A stretch of 64,000 bases of DNA from Pseudomonas syringae KCTC 12500 (GTDB taxonomy: Bacteria > Pseudomonadota > Gammaproteobacteria > Pseudomonadales > Pseudomonadaceae): the NCBI RefSeq assembly GCF_000507185.2, contig NZ_AYTM02000002.1, positions 5,057,501 to 5,121,500 of the forward strand. Direction: 5' to 3'. Position numbers and translations under genes: made by a program. Shown in pieces: positions 24,568-33,202 of the stretch; position 1 is the first letter of the stretch, and each line of letters starts with the position of its first letter. The notes beneath the pieces were generated by a model. That model did not search any database. It was not told the origin of the DNA and saw only the letters and a program-made list of their open reading frames with translations.

Positions 24568-24996
24568 GAATAGTTGCTCCTGTGAACGTGAGCGCACTAT
24601 GGAACGAAAACGGACATTCGCCACTTCAATAAAGTTAAACGCTGTTCATAATTGAGCCGTGCCGATGGCGTCAGAAAAATCAGCTGTTTGACACTATTCG
24701 CCACACAACGGCTATTGATCCGTTATTCGATCAAAGACCGGAATCTGGCGGTGGCAACGGTGATGGCTGGCGAGTCCCGCGCGACCCATCGCGATCTGGC
24801 CGAGGCAGTGCGCTTCCGGCGATTCTTTGCCGATCGATATCAGCGACTCCGCTTGACCCGTTGCAGATCCCGGCCCCGCGCGGACTGCGCTTGAGGTGTT
24901 CATTGGTCGCAGACATCAAAAAAATAATGAATTTCTTCGCCATGAATAGAGTCACCTATACTTCAAGTCACTGCTGAAAAAAGGATCAGGCTTTCA
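24568..24996. other. Intergenic region, no convincing gene
   Basis: The left part (24568-24660) is AT-rich and must hold the promoter of the UbiA/DprE operon; the right part (24895-24996) leads into the small gene at 24997. The middle has short open frames on both strands, none with a family-like sequence or ribosome binding site. Confidence 0.5.
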
Positions 24997-25221
24997 ATGG
25001 CACTTCCAAAGCATTACCGCATTGATTATCTGCTAAATGGTTCGTTCAAGAGTTTTTATATACGAACCGAGAATATGGACAACGCTCAAGCATGGCACTG
25101 TGCAAGTGTCGATGCAGGCCTCGCACGCATACCTAAATATAGATTGGAGAAGGTTGCTCGCGTATCCAAACCTTACGCCGAGCACTTTGGTGTCACCAAC
25201 GTTGAGTGGGCTCAGGCCTGA
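24997..25221 (+). CDS. Small conserved Pseudomonas protein (DUF6555-like)
   Basis: This 74-residue soluble protein, HYRIDYLLNGSFKSFYIRTE then MDNAQAWHCASVDAGLARIP, looks like a family found widely in Pseudomonas that I remember as DUF6555; its function is unknown. The start has AAAGGA about 13 bases upstream. The last codons are part of a 32-bp palindrome that probably ends transcription. Confidence 0.75.
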   Translation: MALPKHYRIDYLLNGSFKSFYIRTENMDNAQAWHCASVDAGLARIPKYRLEKVARVSKPYAEHFGVTNVEWAQA

Positions 25222-25232
25222 GCCCACTCAAC
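25201..25232. terminator. 32-bp perfect palindrome between convergent genes
   Basis: The left half GTTGAGTGGGCTCAGG is exactly the reverse complement of the right half, with no spacer. It covers the last seven codons of the small gene and reaches to within 10 bp of the MFS gene stop, so it could fold in transcripts from both sides. There is no long T-tract, so termination efficiency is uncertain. Confidence 0.6.
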
Positions 25233-25242
25233 CCTGCACTCG

Positions 25243-26661
25243 TCAGCGGTGAGCGATCTGCTCCAGCGCAAGATTGCGTGTGCGCGGCCCGAACCGGCCG
25301 ATGGTGACGATCACGATCAACATGCTGCCGACAATGAAGGCCAGTACGCCCGGCGTGCCGAAGTGGTCGAGAAATATCCCGATCAGCAGGCTGCTGAACA
25401 CCGTCGACAGTCGGCTGAACGAGTAGCAGAAGCCTACCGCGCGAGCGCGGATATTGGTCGGGAACAGCTCGCCCTGGTACGAGTGATAGCTGAAGCTCAG
25501 CCATGCGTTGCAGAACGTGATCATGATCCCGCAGAAAATCAGTCCTGCCGCGCTGGTCTGGAACGCGAACAGGCTGCCGAAGATCATGGCCCCTAATGCG
25601 GAACCGACGATTTGCCACTTGTTCTCGAAGCGGTTGGCGAACTTCACGAACAGCAACGGCCCCAGCGGATAAGCCAGGGTAATCACGAACGCATACGCCA
25701 GGCTGTGGGTGACGCTCAGGCCCTGACCAGAGAGCAGGGCGGGCAACCAGTTGCCGAAGCCAAAGAAACCGATGGCCTGAAAAACGTGAAAGACGATCAG
25801 CATCAAGGCGCGACGACGATAGGGCGGTTGCCACATGTCGGCAAATCGGCCTTTGCCTGACAGGGCCACGTTGTCCGGTTCAGGCTCATCCAGTGGTTTG
25901 CCGTGGTCCTTGATGCAGCGCGCCTCGATTCCGTCCAGAACTCGCTCGGCTTCATCGAAGCGTCCCTGCTGCGCCAGCCAGCGCGGCGATTCCGGCAGCG
26001 CCGAGCGCAACCACCAGACGAACAAGGCAAAGACTGCACTGCTGATCACTACCCAGCGCCAGCCGGAAAAACCGAAAGGGTCCTGGGGCACCAGCCACCA
26101 TGACATCAGCGCGACGCTGGGGACTGACAAAAACTGAATGAAGAAAGCGAAGGCGAACGCCGAACTGCGTATGCGCTTAGGCACCAGCTCTGACAGGTAG
26201 GTGTCGATGGTGACCAATTCGACGCCCAGGCCAATACCCACGACGAAGCGCATGCCAATCACGCCCAGTGCAGAGGTCTGCAGGCCCATGATCACAGTGG
26301 CAACGGTGTACCAGATCAGCGCGAAGGTGAAGATCGCGCGGCGTCCGTAGCGATCAGCAATCGGGCTGACGAGGCTGGCACCGAAGAACAGGCCCAGAAA
26401 AGTCGCCGAGGCAAAGGCCGCCTGATCGGAGAAGCCGAACAGGCCCTGACTGCCCGTGGCGAAGACTCCTTCGCGGATCAGGCCGGGGCTGATGTAGGCG
26501 GTCTGGAACAGGTCGTAAAGCTCGAAAAAACCGGCGATGGACAGCAGCGCGACCAGTCGCCAGATGGTCGCGACAGCAGGCAGTCTGTCAATGCGCGCCG
26601 AGATATACGCTGCCCGCAACGGCTCGTTCGCGGCTGCCTCGGTATGAGGTAATGAGTTCAT
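25243..26661 (-). CDS. MFS transporter, sugar/organic acid porter type
   Basis: The 472-residue secondary transporter has twelve predicted helices and MFS signatures: SPIADRYGRRAIFT after helix 2, LVPKRIRSSAF, and LPESPRWLAQQGRFDEAERVL before the central loop, a pattern of the metabolite:H+ symporter group. It diverges from mntH across a 300-bp AT-rich region. The substrate cannot be read from sequence. Confidence 0.88.
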   Translation of the reverse strand: MNSLPHTEAAANEPLRAAYISARIDRLPAVATIWRLVALLSIAGFFELYDLFQTAYISPGLIREGVFATGSQGLFGFSDQAAFASATFLGLFFGASLVSPIADRYGRRAIFTFALIWYTVATVIMGLQTSALGVIGMRFVVGIGLGVELVTIDTYLSELVPKRIRSSAFAFAFFIQFLSVPSVALMSWWLVPQDPFGFSGWRWVVISSAVFALFVWWLRSALPESPRWLAQQGRFDEAERVLDGIEARCIKDHGKPLDEPEPDNVALSGKGRFADMWQPPYRRRALMLIVFHVFQAIGFFGFGNWLPALLSGQGLSVTHSLAYAFVITLAYPLGPLLFVKFANRFENKWQIVGSALGAMIFGSLFAFQTSAAGLIFCGIMITFCNAWLSFSYHSYQGELFPTNIRARAVGFCYSFSRLSTVFSSLLIGIFLDHFGTPGVLAFIVGSMLIVIVTIGRFGPRTRNLALEQIAHR

Positions 26662-26964
26662 GGATGGCCATCCTGAGTTCTTGTTGAGGCCTGGATACTA
26701 CTCCTTACAAGTTGTAATCAATGGTCTTTTAATGCGGTTATTGAGGTTTAAAAGATGAAAAATTGTTCACAGGATTAGTTTTTCGATTTTTTATATCGGA
26801 TCCATTAGAGCGCTAGTGTCACTTGGTGATGAGGTAAATGCATTGATGGCTTGGCAAGGAATGGCGGTGCAAAAAAAACCGCAGGCATGAAGCCATCAGC
26901 GATGTATCAACATGTGTCGCAAAACCTTAGGATTAGACCTTCACTTTCTGCATGCCGGGTTCCC
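26662..26964. other. AT-rich divergent promoter region between MFS and mntH
   Basis: It contains long A/T runs (around 26750-26800) expected of promoters in both directions. A clear MntR or Fur site was not recognised. The reading frame of mntH stays open leftward to 26851, with ATG codons at 26887 and 26902, so the mntH start could lie inside this region. Confidence 0.45.
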
Positions 26965-28284
26965 GTGACGTACAAACTGCCCACCACAGCCACTGCCCCT
27001 TTCTGTCCCTCGGCGACCACTGACAGTGTGGCCATTCCGCCGAACGCGTCCTTGATGCGCAAGATGATGCTGTTCGTCGGGCCGGGCCTGCTGGTTTCCA
27101 TCGGCTACATGGACCCTGGCAACTGGGCGACAGCCATCGAGGCCGGGTCGCGCTTCGGCTATTCACTGCTGTTCGTGGTGGTGCTGGCCAGCCTCTCGGG
27201 AATGGTCTTGCAGAACCTTTGCTCGCGTCTGGGCATCGCGACCGGCCGTGACCTTGCGCAGTTGTCCGCCGCCCGCTACAGCCGCAAGGTCGCCAAGGGC
27301 CAGTGGCTGCTTGCAGAGCTGTCGATCATTGCCACCGATCTGGCGGAAGTGCTGGGGGCTGCGTTGGCGTTTCATCTGTTGCTCGGCGTTTCCATCACCA
27401 CCGGTGTGGCGCTGACCGCTTTCGATACGCTGATTGTGCTGGCCTTGCAGGGCGCCAATTTTCGTCGTCTGGAAGCCATCGTGCTGGGGCTGATTGCAAC
27501 CATCGCCAGTTGCTTCGCCGTCGAATTGTTTCTGATCAAGCCGTTCTGGCCCGACGTCGTCGCGGGTCTCAAGCCGAGTTGGGATGTGTTGAGCAGCCAG
27601 GAGCCGCTGTATATCGCCATCGGCATTCTGGGCGCCACCGTTATGCCGCATAACCTTTATCTGCACTCATCGGTGGTGCAGACGCGGGTCAACGGTTCCG
27701 ACCAGGCCAGCAAGGCCAGCGCCATTCGCTATGCACGGCTCGATACCATCGGTTCGTTGAGTCTGGCGCTGCTGATCAATGCGGCGATTCTGATCCTTGC
27801 TGCTGCCGCTTTTCACAAGACCGGGCATACCGAGGTGGTCGAGATTCAGGACGCCTATCACCTGCTTGATCCGCTGGTGGGTGGTGCGATCGCCAGCGTG
27901 CTGTTCGGTATTGCCTTGCTGGCGGCGGGGCAGAGCTCGACCTTCACCGGCACCATCGCCGGCCAAGTGGTGCTCGAAGGTTTTCTGCAGGCGAAGATTC
28001 CGTGTTGGCAGCGGCGTTTGATCACTCGGGCGCTGGCACTGATTCCGGCGCTGATCGGCGTGGTCTGGCTGGGTGACAGCTCGGTGGGGCAGATGCTGGT
28101 GCTCAGTCAGGTCGTGCTGAGCCTGCAACTGCCTTTCGCGCTCTGGCCGTTGATTCGTTTTACCAGCGACCCACAATTGATGGGGCCGTTCGTCAACAGC
28201 CGGCTGGTGAAAACGGCTGCCTGGGGGCTGTTCGGGCTGATCTCGGCGGCCAACCTGACGTTGCTGTGGTTCTGGATCAGCTGA
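26965..28284 (+). CDS. mntH: Mn(II)/Fe(II) proton symporter, NRAMP family
   Basis: An eleven-helix importer of manganese and iron. Family metal-binding motifs are present: GYMDPGNWATAIEAG in helix 1 (DPGN) and GATVMPHNLYLHSSVVQTR in helix 6 (MPHN), with the transport signature in between. With GTG 26965 the length is 439 residues, normal for MntH. Upstream in-frame ATGs would add 21-26 poorly conserved residues; the start is the weakest part of this call. Confidence 0.92.
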   Translation: MTYKLPTTATAPFCPSATTDSVAIPPNASLMRKMMLFVGPGLLVSIGYMDPGNWATAIEAGSRFGYSLLFVVVLASLSGMVLQNLCSRLGIATGRDLAQLSAARYSRKVAKGQWLLAELSIIATDLAEVLGAALAFHLLLGVSITTGVALTAFDTLIVLALQGANFRRLEAIVLGLIATIASCFAVELFLIKPFWPDVVAGLKPSWDVLSSQEPLYIAIGILGATVMPHNLYLHSSVVQTRVNGSDQASKASAIRYARLDTIGSLSLALLINAAILILAAAAFHKTGHTEVVEIQDAYHLLDPLVGGAIASVLFGIALLAAGQSSTFTGTIAGQVVLEGFLQAKIPCWQRRLITRALALIPALIGVVWLGDSSVGQMLVLSQVVLSLQLPFALWPLIRFTSDPQLMGPFVNSRLVKTAAWGLFGLISAANLTLLWFWIS

Positions 28285-28345
28285 ACTTGATCGGCTGCAG
28301 CGACTCTCACACCTGACACCAATGTCAGCCGTCAGGTAGCCGGAC

Positions 28346-29797
28346 ATGAGCACACCGAGCGATAAGGGCAGCGTCTTCGAAACCGATTTGCCCGCACGTC
28401 TGGACCGCCTGCCTTGGGGGCGATTCCATACCTTGCTGGTCGTGGCGCTGGGGATCACCTGGCTGCTGGACGGCCTGGAAGTGACCCTCGCAGGCTCGGT
28501 AGCCGGGGCCTTGAAAGCCAGCCCGGCGCTCAACCTCAGCAACAGTGACATTGGCCTGGCGGGCGCCGCCTACATTGCCGGTGCTGTGCTGGGCGCGTTG
28601 TTCTTCGGCTGGCTGGCGGACCGTCTCGGGCGTCGCAAACTGTTCTTCATCACCTTGCTGCTGTATGTCGGCGCGACGGCCGCCACGGCGTTCTCCTTCA
28701 GTGTATGGAGCTTCATGCTGTTCCGCTTTCTGACCGGCATGGGCATCGGCGGCGAGTACACGGCAATCAACTCGACCATTCAGGAATTTACCCCGGCCCG
28801 CTATCGGGGGTGGGTCGACCTGACCATCAATGGCACGTTCTGGCTGGGCGCCGCGCTCGGTGCGATTGGCTCGATTGTCTTGCTCGACCCGCTGTGGATC
28901 GGGGCCGAGCTGGGCTGGCGCCTGTGTTTCGGGATCGGCGCGGTATTGGGGCTGCTGGTTCTGCTGATGCGCCTGTGGTTGCCAGAGAGCCCGCGCTGGT
29001 TGTTGATACATGGCCAGGCTGAACAGGCGAAGCAGATCGTTGAGCAGATAGAAGCAGACTTGCAGCGCCAGGGCCACGTATTGCCCGCCGTGTCGGGCAG
29101 CCCCCTGCGGCTGCATGCCCGTGACCACACGCCGCTGGGCGAGGTCGCCAGAACGTTGCTGGTGACGTTCCGTCAGCGTTCGCTGGTAGGCCTGACGCTG
29201 CTCACCGCCCAGGCGTTTTTCTACAATGCGATTTTTTTCACCTACGCACTGGTACTGACCGACTTCTATGGCGTGCCGGCCGAGCGCGTCGGCTGGTATG
29301 TGCTGCCACTGGCGTTGGGCAACTTCTGCGGCCCGCTGCTACTAGGCAGACTGTTTGATGTGGTAGGACGACGGGTGATGATCAGCCTCACGTATGGCGT
29401 TTCGGGCATACTGCTGGCAATCAGTGGCTACCTGTTCCAGCAAGGCTTGCTGGACGTTACCCAGCAGGCCATCGCCTGGATGGTGATTTTCTTCTTTGCA
29501 TCGGCAGCGGCCAGCTCGGCCTACCTGACCGTCGCCGAAACCTTTCCACTGGAAATTCGTGCCCTGGCGATTGCGGTGTTTTACGCATTCGGTACCGGGC
29601 TGGGTGGGATGATTGGCCCGACGCTGTTCGGCGAGCTGATCGAAACCGGCGAGCGCAGCAATGTGCTAATCGGCTATCTGATCGGAGCAGGGCTGATGTT
29701 GCTGGCGGCGATTGTGCAATCGATATGGGGCACGGCTGCCGAGCGCAAATCTCTGGAAGATGTGGCCAGACCGTTGTCGCAGCCCGGGGACCGATAG
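28346..29797 (+). CDS. MFS transporter, SP/aromatic acid type
   Basis: The 483-residue secondary carrier has MFS marks GWLADRLGRRKLFFIT, RFLTGMGIGGEYTAINSTIQEFTPARYRG and LPESPRWLLIHGQAEQA, then a long central cytoplasmic loop and a second six-helix half. It follows mntH by 61 bp on the same strand. The substrate is unknown; relatives carry aromatic acids or sugars. It is not a close copy of the MFS gene at 25243. Confidence 0.88.
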   Translation: MSTPSDKGSVFETDLPARLDRLPWGRFHTLLVVALGITWLLDGLEVTLAGSVAGALKASPALNLSNSDIGLAGAAYIAGAVLGALFFGWLADRLGRRKLFFITLLLYVGATAATAFSFSVWSFMLFRFLTGMGIGGEYTAINSTIQEFTPARYRGWVDLTINGTFWLGAALGAIGSIVLLDPLWIGAELGWRLCFGIGAVLGLLVLLMRLWLPESPRWLLIHGQAEQAKQIVEQIEADLQRQGHVLPAVSGSPLRLHARDHTPLGEVARTLLVTFRQRSLVGLTLLTAQAFFYNAIFFTYALVLTDFYGVPAERVGWYVLPLALGNFCGPLLLGRLFDVVGRRVMISLTYGVSGILLAISGYLFQQGLLDVTQQAIAWMVIFFFASAAASSAYLTVAETFPLEIRALAIAVFYAFGTGLGGMIGPTLFGELIETGERSNVLIGYLIGAGLMLLAAIVQSIWGTAAERKSLEDVARPLSQPGDR

Positions 29798-29803
29798 GGG
29801 GCG

Positions 29804-30025
29804 TTAACGGAATATGCCGCGCAGGCTGTCCACGGACGCCTGCAGGCCGATGATCCGCTCACTGACCTCTTGCGCTTCGTGTGCCCGGGAAGTTCGCTCG
29901 AGGTACAGGAGATGTCCGGCCAGGTTGGCCGAACCAAGTTCCAGGTCGTCGGCAGTACGCCTGATGTACGCCTGCATGTCTTGCAACTGTTCGATCTGCA
30001 CGGATGGTGCCCTTATAGGTCGCAT
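29804..30025 (-). CDS. Small hypothetical helical protein
   Basis: This 73-residue frame stops 6 bp after the convergent MFS gene. The sequence has heptad-like charged and hydrophobic spacing (IEQLQDMQAYIRRTADDLELG, ERIIGLQASVDSLRGIF), suggesting a short coiled coil. It is not recognised. An internal start (MQAYIRR, about 29977) is possible. Reality is supported by its composition and by the tight end-to-end fit with its neighbour. Confidence 0.5.
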   Translation of the reverse strand: MRPIRAPSVQIEQLQDMQAYIRRTADDLELGSANLAGHLLYLERTSRAHEAQEVSERIIGLQASVDSLRGIFR

Positions 30026-30155
30026 CCGAGCGCACTAAATGAATGGGGGGCAATCATCAATCCACCCAACCGAGTTGTCGGCGGCAAGGCCGGTTTTCTT
30101 TAGTGCCGCAGGTAAATAAACAGGCCAATCATTTTTTCGCATCGTGCCGAGCGAT

Positions 30156-30359
30156 CTATTCGTCTTCCTGATCATCGTGTTCCGAGTAGGAGTCCAGCAA
30201 CTCGGCCAGCGCCAGAGTGCGGTCCAGCCCTTTGCGGGTGGACATGATTTCGGCTACCGCCTGCGTGGCGGCAACTCTGGCAGCTTCGCGTTCGGCATCG
30301 GTGTTATTGGGCGTGGCGGCCTGCGCAGCCTCAATAATCGATTGCTCAAAGGTATTCAT
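30156..30359 (-). CDS. Small acidic hypothetical protein
   Basis: It has 67 residues, is rich in Ala, Glu and Asp, and ends in EHDDQEDE. Helical pattern throughout (MNTFEQSIIEAAQAATPNNTD), no membrane segment. The family is not recognised. It lies between two other minus-strand small genes with no sign of an operon. Confidence 0.55.
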   Translation of the reverse strand: MNTFEQSIIEAAQAATPNNTDAEREAARVAATQAVAEIMSTRKGLDRTLALAELLDSYSEHDDQEDE

Positions 30360-30422
30360 GGTGCTCGCTCGTGAAATTCAAGTGCCTGTGATACCGAGAA
30401 TGGCGGATTGTTTCAAGGCCGA

Positions 30423-30911
30423 TCAATCACCTTCGTAGGGAAATTCCTCCAGGCTCTGCATCAGCGCGACACCCTGTGGCCCCTGCAGATTCTCCAGCAC
30501 CCAGCAACTGTTGGCATTTTTGGCCAGCAGCAGGCGTGTCGTCTGGCTGGCGACCGGCTGCTGCGGGGCGTCCTTGTAACCCAGGTTATAGGTCATTTCG
30601 ACCACCGCCTGCTTGTCCGAAGTGGACACCAGCTTCCAGTCGATCGGCTTTTGCACATCACCGTCCTGCGCGTCAGTCCACGGGTTGGCACTGACGGCGC
30701 ATTGATCGCCGTTCTGGCACGCCCAGTCCTTCTTGAGCAGGCTCAGCAGAGGTTTGGACAAATAATCAGCGCTGCCTTTGCCGTTCAGATAAAAATCCTG
30801 GTGCTTCTCATAGATCCAGCGCGCCGTGTCGACCGGGGTTGCAGCCGGGCAGGCCGCATGGGCAGTGGTGGAAAGCAGGCAGGCGAAGGCAATGGCGACG
30901 GTTCTGGACAT
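30423..30911 (-). CDS. Secreted hypothetical protein
   Basis: The 162-residue protein has a clear Sec signal peptide (MSRTVAIAFACLLSTTAHAA). The mature part has four cysteines (ACPAA, WACQNG, QCAV, SCWVLENL) that could form disulphides in the periplasm, and a DUF3828-like layout (YLSKPLLSLLKKDWACQ, VEMTYNLGY). The start at 30911 is chosen for the signal peptide. Function unknown. Confidence 0.7.
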   Translation of the reverse strand: MSRTVAIAFACLLSTTAHAACPAATPVDTARWIYEKHQDFYLNGKGSADYLSKPLLSLLKKDWACQNGDQCAVSANPWTDAQDGDVQKPIDWKLVSTSDKQAVVEMTYNLGYKDAPQQPVASQTTRLLLAKNANSCWVLENLQGPQGVALMQSLEEFPYEGD

Positions 30912-31247
30912 GGAGCGGGCTCGCAGAAAAGGTGGCGGTGAGGGTGACAGGCACATGACAGTGCATTTGTAAGCCAAGTGGACAAAAAAGCAATGGTTTT
31001 GGTCATGTGCAGCAGGGGGGCGGAGGCCGATTGAGGTCATTTATTTAATGCGCTGTACGCTGCTGGCACTCCCCGGACCCGGGAATTTCCCACTGCATTC
31101 AAAGAATGCTTGCCATGCGTCGAGCATTTTCATAGAGGCGTTTGCATAGCGGGGTTATCGAAACATACGCTGCGCTGGTATGTTTGTCGTGAAACCTTGT
31201 CAGCGGGGCGTGCTCGCGCAGAGCGCGAGCACCAAGGAGAGTAGCCC
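30912..31247. other. Intergenic region with one strong hairpin, no gene
   Basis: It lies between two minus-strand genes. The only clear structure is the hairpin at 31210-31232. The rest shows no protein-like frame. Confidence 0.5.
31210..31232. terminator. Hairpin downstream of the RcnB-like gene
   Basis: GTGCTCGCGC-aga-GCGCGAGCAC is a perfect 10-bp stem, 16 bp after the stop of the minus-strand gene at 31248. There is no T-run after it, so it may protect the mRNA 3' end rather than terminate by itself. Confidence 0.55.
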
Positions 31248-31556
31248 TTACTTCTTGACCGGCACGATCTCCATGATCTGGCCATTGACCTTCTGGAAAC
31301 GCACGTACTTGTCGTTAATTTTCACCCATTCGCTTTCCTTGGCGGGTGTTTCCAGGCCTTTGCTTTTCCAGTCCTTCACTTCCAGATCGCTGCGGCGATA
31401 TTTTTCCGGAACACGGGAGCCTACTTCCAGCTCATGGACGTTGTCCTTGGATTCGGTGACTTTCGGGTCCGCCGTCTCTGCTGCGTGAACCGGCAGGGTG
31501 ACGGCGGAAAAGCAGCCGAGCAAGGTCATGCAGGCGATCAACGATTTGCTGTTCAT
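31248..31556 (-). CDS. RcnB family periplasmic protein
   Basis: The 102-residue exported protein has a signal peptide ending at VHAAET and the RcnB pattern: YRRSDLEVKDWKSKGLETPAKESEWVKINDKYVRF. E. coli RcnB tunes nickel and cobalt efflux by RcnA; many Pseudomonas paralogues have no metal pump nearby, as here, so the metal role is uncertain. ATG 31556 has GGGAG upstream. Confidence 0.8.
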   Translation of the reverse strand: MNSKSLIACMTLLGCFSAVTLPVHAAETADPKVTESKDNVHELEVGSRVPEKYRRSDLEVKDWKSKGLETPAKESEWVKINDKYVRFQKVNGQIMEIVPVKK

Positions 31557-31653
31557 GTGAAGACTCCCAGTCTTTGGTATCAGGCGATGGCTTAATGCCT
31601 CGTAATAACTCGGACCCTCACTGTTGCAAATCATTCGATCGGGTTTGCTGTGC

Positions 31654-32511
31654 TCAGCCTTTCAGTGTCTCGGCGATGGTTGCAGAGAGCGGGGTGGTTG
31701 GGCGGCCGATCAGCGCGCTCAACTGGCGACTGTCATCGAACAGGGCGCCCTTGGCAGCCGCGGCATCGGAGTCGGCCAGCAACCGGGCCACGAAGTCAGG
31801 CAGGCCTGCCTGGATAAGCGCTGCTTCGAATTCGGCCTGTGGCAAGTTGACGTAAGGCAGGGACTTGCCGCTCTGCGTTGACAGCTGCGCTGCAAATTCG
31901 GACAGCGTGTAGGACTCGTCGCCTGCCAGTTCATACACGTTACCGGCCTGTGCTGTTTTCGAAGTTAGCAGCACAGCGGCCGCCTCGGCGTAATCCAGAC
32001 GCGAAGCGGAGCTGATACGACCCTCGTCGGCACAGCCCATGACCGCGCCATGGGCCAGTGCGCCCGGAATGCCCGCCGTGTAGTTCTCGGTGTACCAGCC
32101 ATTGCGCAGCAAGGCGAACGGCAGGCCACTGGCGCGCAGGTAGTCTTCAGTTTCGCGGTGCTCTTTGGCCAGGCTCAGCGCCGAGGTGTCGGCATGCAGA
32201 ACACTGGTGTAGGCCAGCAGCTGGACCCCGGCACGTTTGGCTGCATCGATTACCGCCTTGTGCTGCGGCAAACGCTGGCCCACTTCGCTGGAGGAAATCA
32301 GCAGCACCTTGTCGGCGCCGGCAAATGCGCTGTCCAGTGTCGCAGGCTGCGAATAGTCGGCCTGGCGAACCTGAATGCCCTGCCTGGACAGATCGGCGGC
32401 TTTTTCCGGACTGCGCACGGCTGCAATGATTTGCGAAGCAGGTACGCGGCTGAGCAATTGTTCAATGACGAGGCGGCCAAGCTGGCCGGTGGCACCGGTG
32501 ACAACGATCAT
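31654..32511 (-). CDS. qorB: NAD(P)H:quinone oxidoreductase 2-type NmrA-like protein
   Basis: The 285-residue atypical SDR closely resembles E. coli QorB/YtfG: start MIVVTGATGQLGRLVIEQLL, VRQADYSQPATLDSA, LLISSSEVGQRLPQHK, YTSVLHADTS and LLRNGWYTENY. It reduces quinones with NADPH. The divergent HxlR gene at 32600 matches the ytfG/ytfH arrangement of E. coli, implying control by a redox or quinone-sensing HxlR repressor. Confidence 0.92.
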   Translation of the reverse strand: MIVVTGATGQLGRLVIEQLLSRVPASQIIAAVRSPEKAADLSRQGIQVRQADYSQPATLDSAFAGADKVLLISSSEVGQRLPQHKAVIDAAKRAGVQLLAYTSVLHADTSALSLAKEHRETEDYLRASGLPFALLRNGWYTENYTAGIPGALAHGAVMGCADEGRISSASRLDYAEAAAVLLTSKTAQAGNVYELAGDESYTLSEFAAQLSTQSGKSLPYVNLPQAEFEAALIQAGLPDFVARLLADSDAAAAKGALFDDSRQLSALIGRPTTPLSATIAETLKG

Positions 32512-32562
32512 GGAATGATTCCTTGAATCAGGTTGAAAGGAAGCGCCAGCATAGTCATGATG

Positions 32563-32595
32563 CTTACCTTTAGTAAGTACGTACAAAAAGGTAAG
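32563..32595. promoter_or_regulatory. Inverted repeat in the qorB/HxlR divergent promoter
   Basis: CTTACC (32563-32568) and GGTAAG (32590-32595) flank a central GTACGTAC palindrome (32577-32584), and AGTAAGTAC lies between. The site is 52 bp from the qorB start and 5 bp from the HxlR start, the right place for an HxlR-type operator. Confidence 0.6.
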
Positions 32596-32599
32596 TGTC

Positions 32600-33064
32600 A
32601 TGAGCGAATCCGCTTCGCAATCAAGTGCCCCGCGATCAGATAGTGTGCAGCAAGGCCTCCAGCCGGAAGTGGCCGAGACGCTGTTGGCGCTGGTTCGTCA
32701 GGGCCAGGTGCTGGCGTCTGACTGTCCTTCGCGGGTGGTGCTCAATCACGTCTGCAGCCGTTGGGGTGTGCTGGTGCTGGTGGTGTTGCGGGGTGGCATG
32801 CATCGCTTCAGCGAAATACGCCGCAAGATTGGCGGGGTGAGCGAGAAAATGCTCGCGCAAACGCTCCAGCATCTGGAACATGATGGTTTCGTCAGCCGCA
32901 AGTCGTTGCCGGTGGTGCCACCGCATGTTCAGTACCGCTTGACCCCGATGGGCGAAGAGGTCGCCTTGCAGGTTGAAACCCTCGTCACCTGGATCGAGAC
33001 CAATCTGCCGCGCATCATGCACGCCCGCGAAGCGTCGAATACGCTGCATACCACGCCCGAATGA
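32600..33064 (+). CDS. HxlR-family transcriptional regulator (YtfH-like)
   Basis: A 154-residue winged-helix regulator: WGVLVLVVLRGGMHRFSEIRRKIGGVSEKMLAQTL is the HxlR helix-turn-helix core, followed by the wing (YRLTPMGEEV). A cysteine ahead of the DNA-binding part (SDCPSR, near residue 42) and another in NHVCSRWG are placed as in redox-sensing HxlR members such as QorR/YodB. It probably represses qorB and itself. Confidence 0.88.
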   Translation: MSESASQSSAPRSDSVQQGLQPEVAETLLALVRQGQVLASDCPSRVVLNHVCSRWGVLVLVVLRGGMHRFSEIRRKIGGVSEKMLAQTLQHLEHDGFVSRKSLPVVPPHVQYRLTPMGEEVALQVETLVTWIETNLPRIMHAREASNTLHTTPE

Positions 33065-33202
33065 GTCTTTTCTGACAGATTTTTCATCCTGCGATTGTCG
33101 GCTCGATCGCCTGCAATCAGCCGCTTCTTGGTATGGTGCGCGCCGAAATCTTTATATACACGTTCAGTTGCGCCGTTTGCCCTTCACCGAGAAGCTGTAG
33201 AA

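Noticed and set aside
24652..24894. 80-residue plus-strand frame in the gap before the DUF6555-like gene
   Set aside because: Arg-rich, no ribosome binding site, no recognisable family; overlapping minus frames are equally good.
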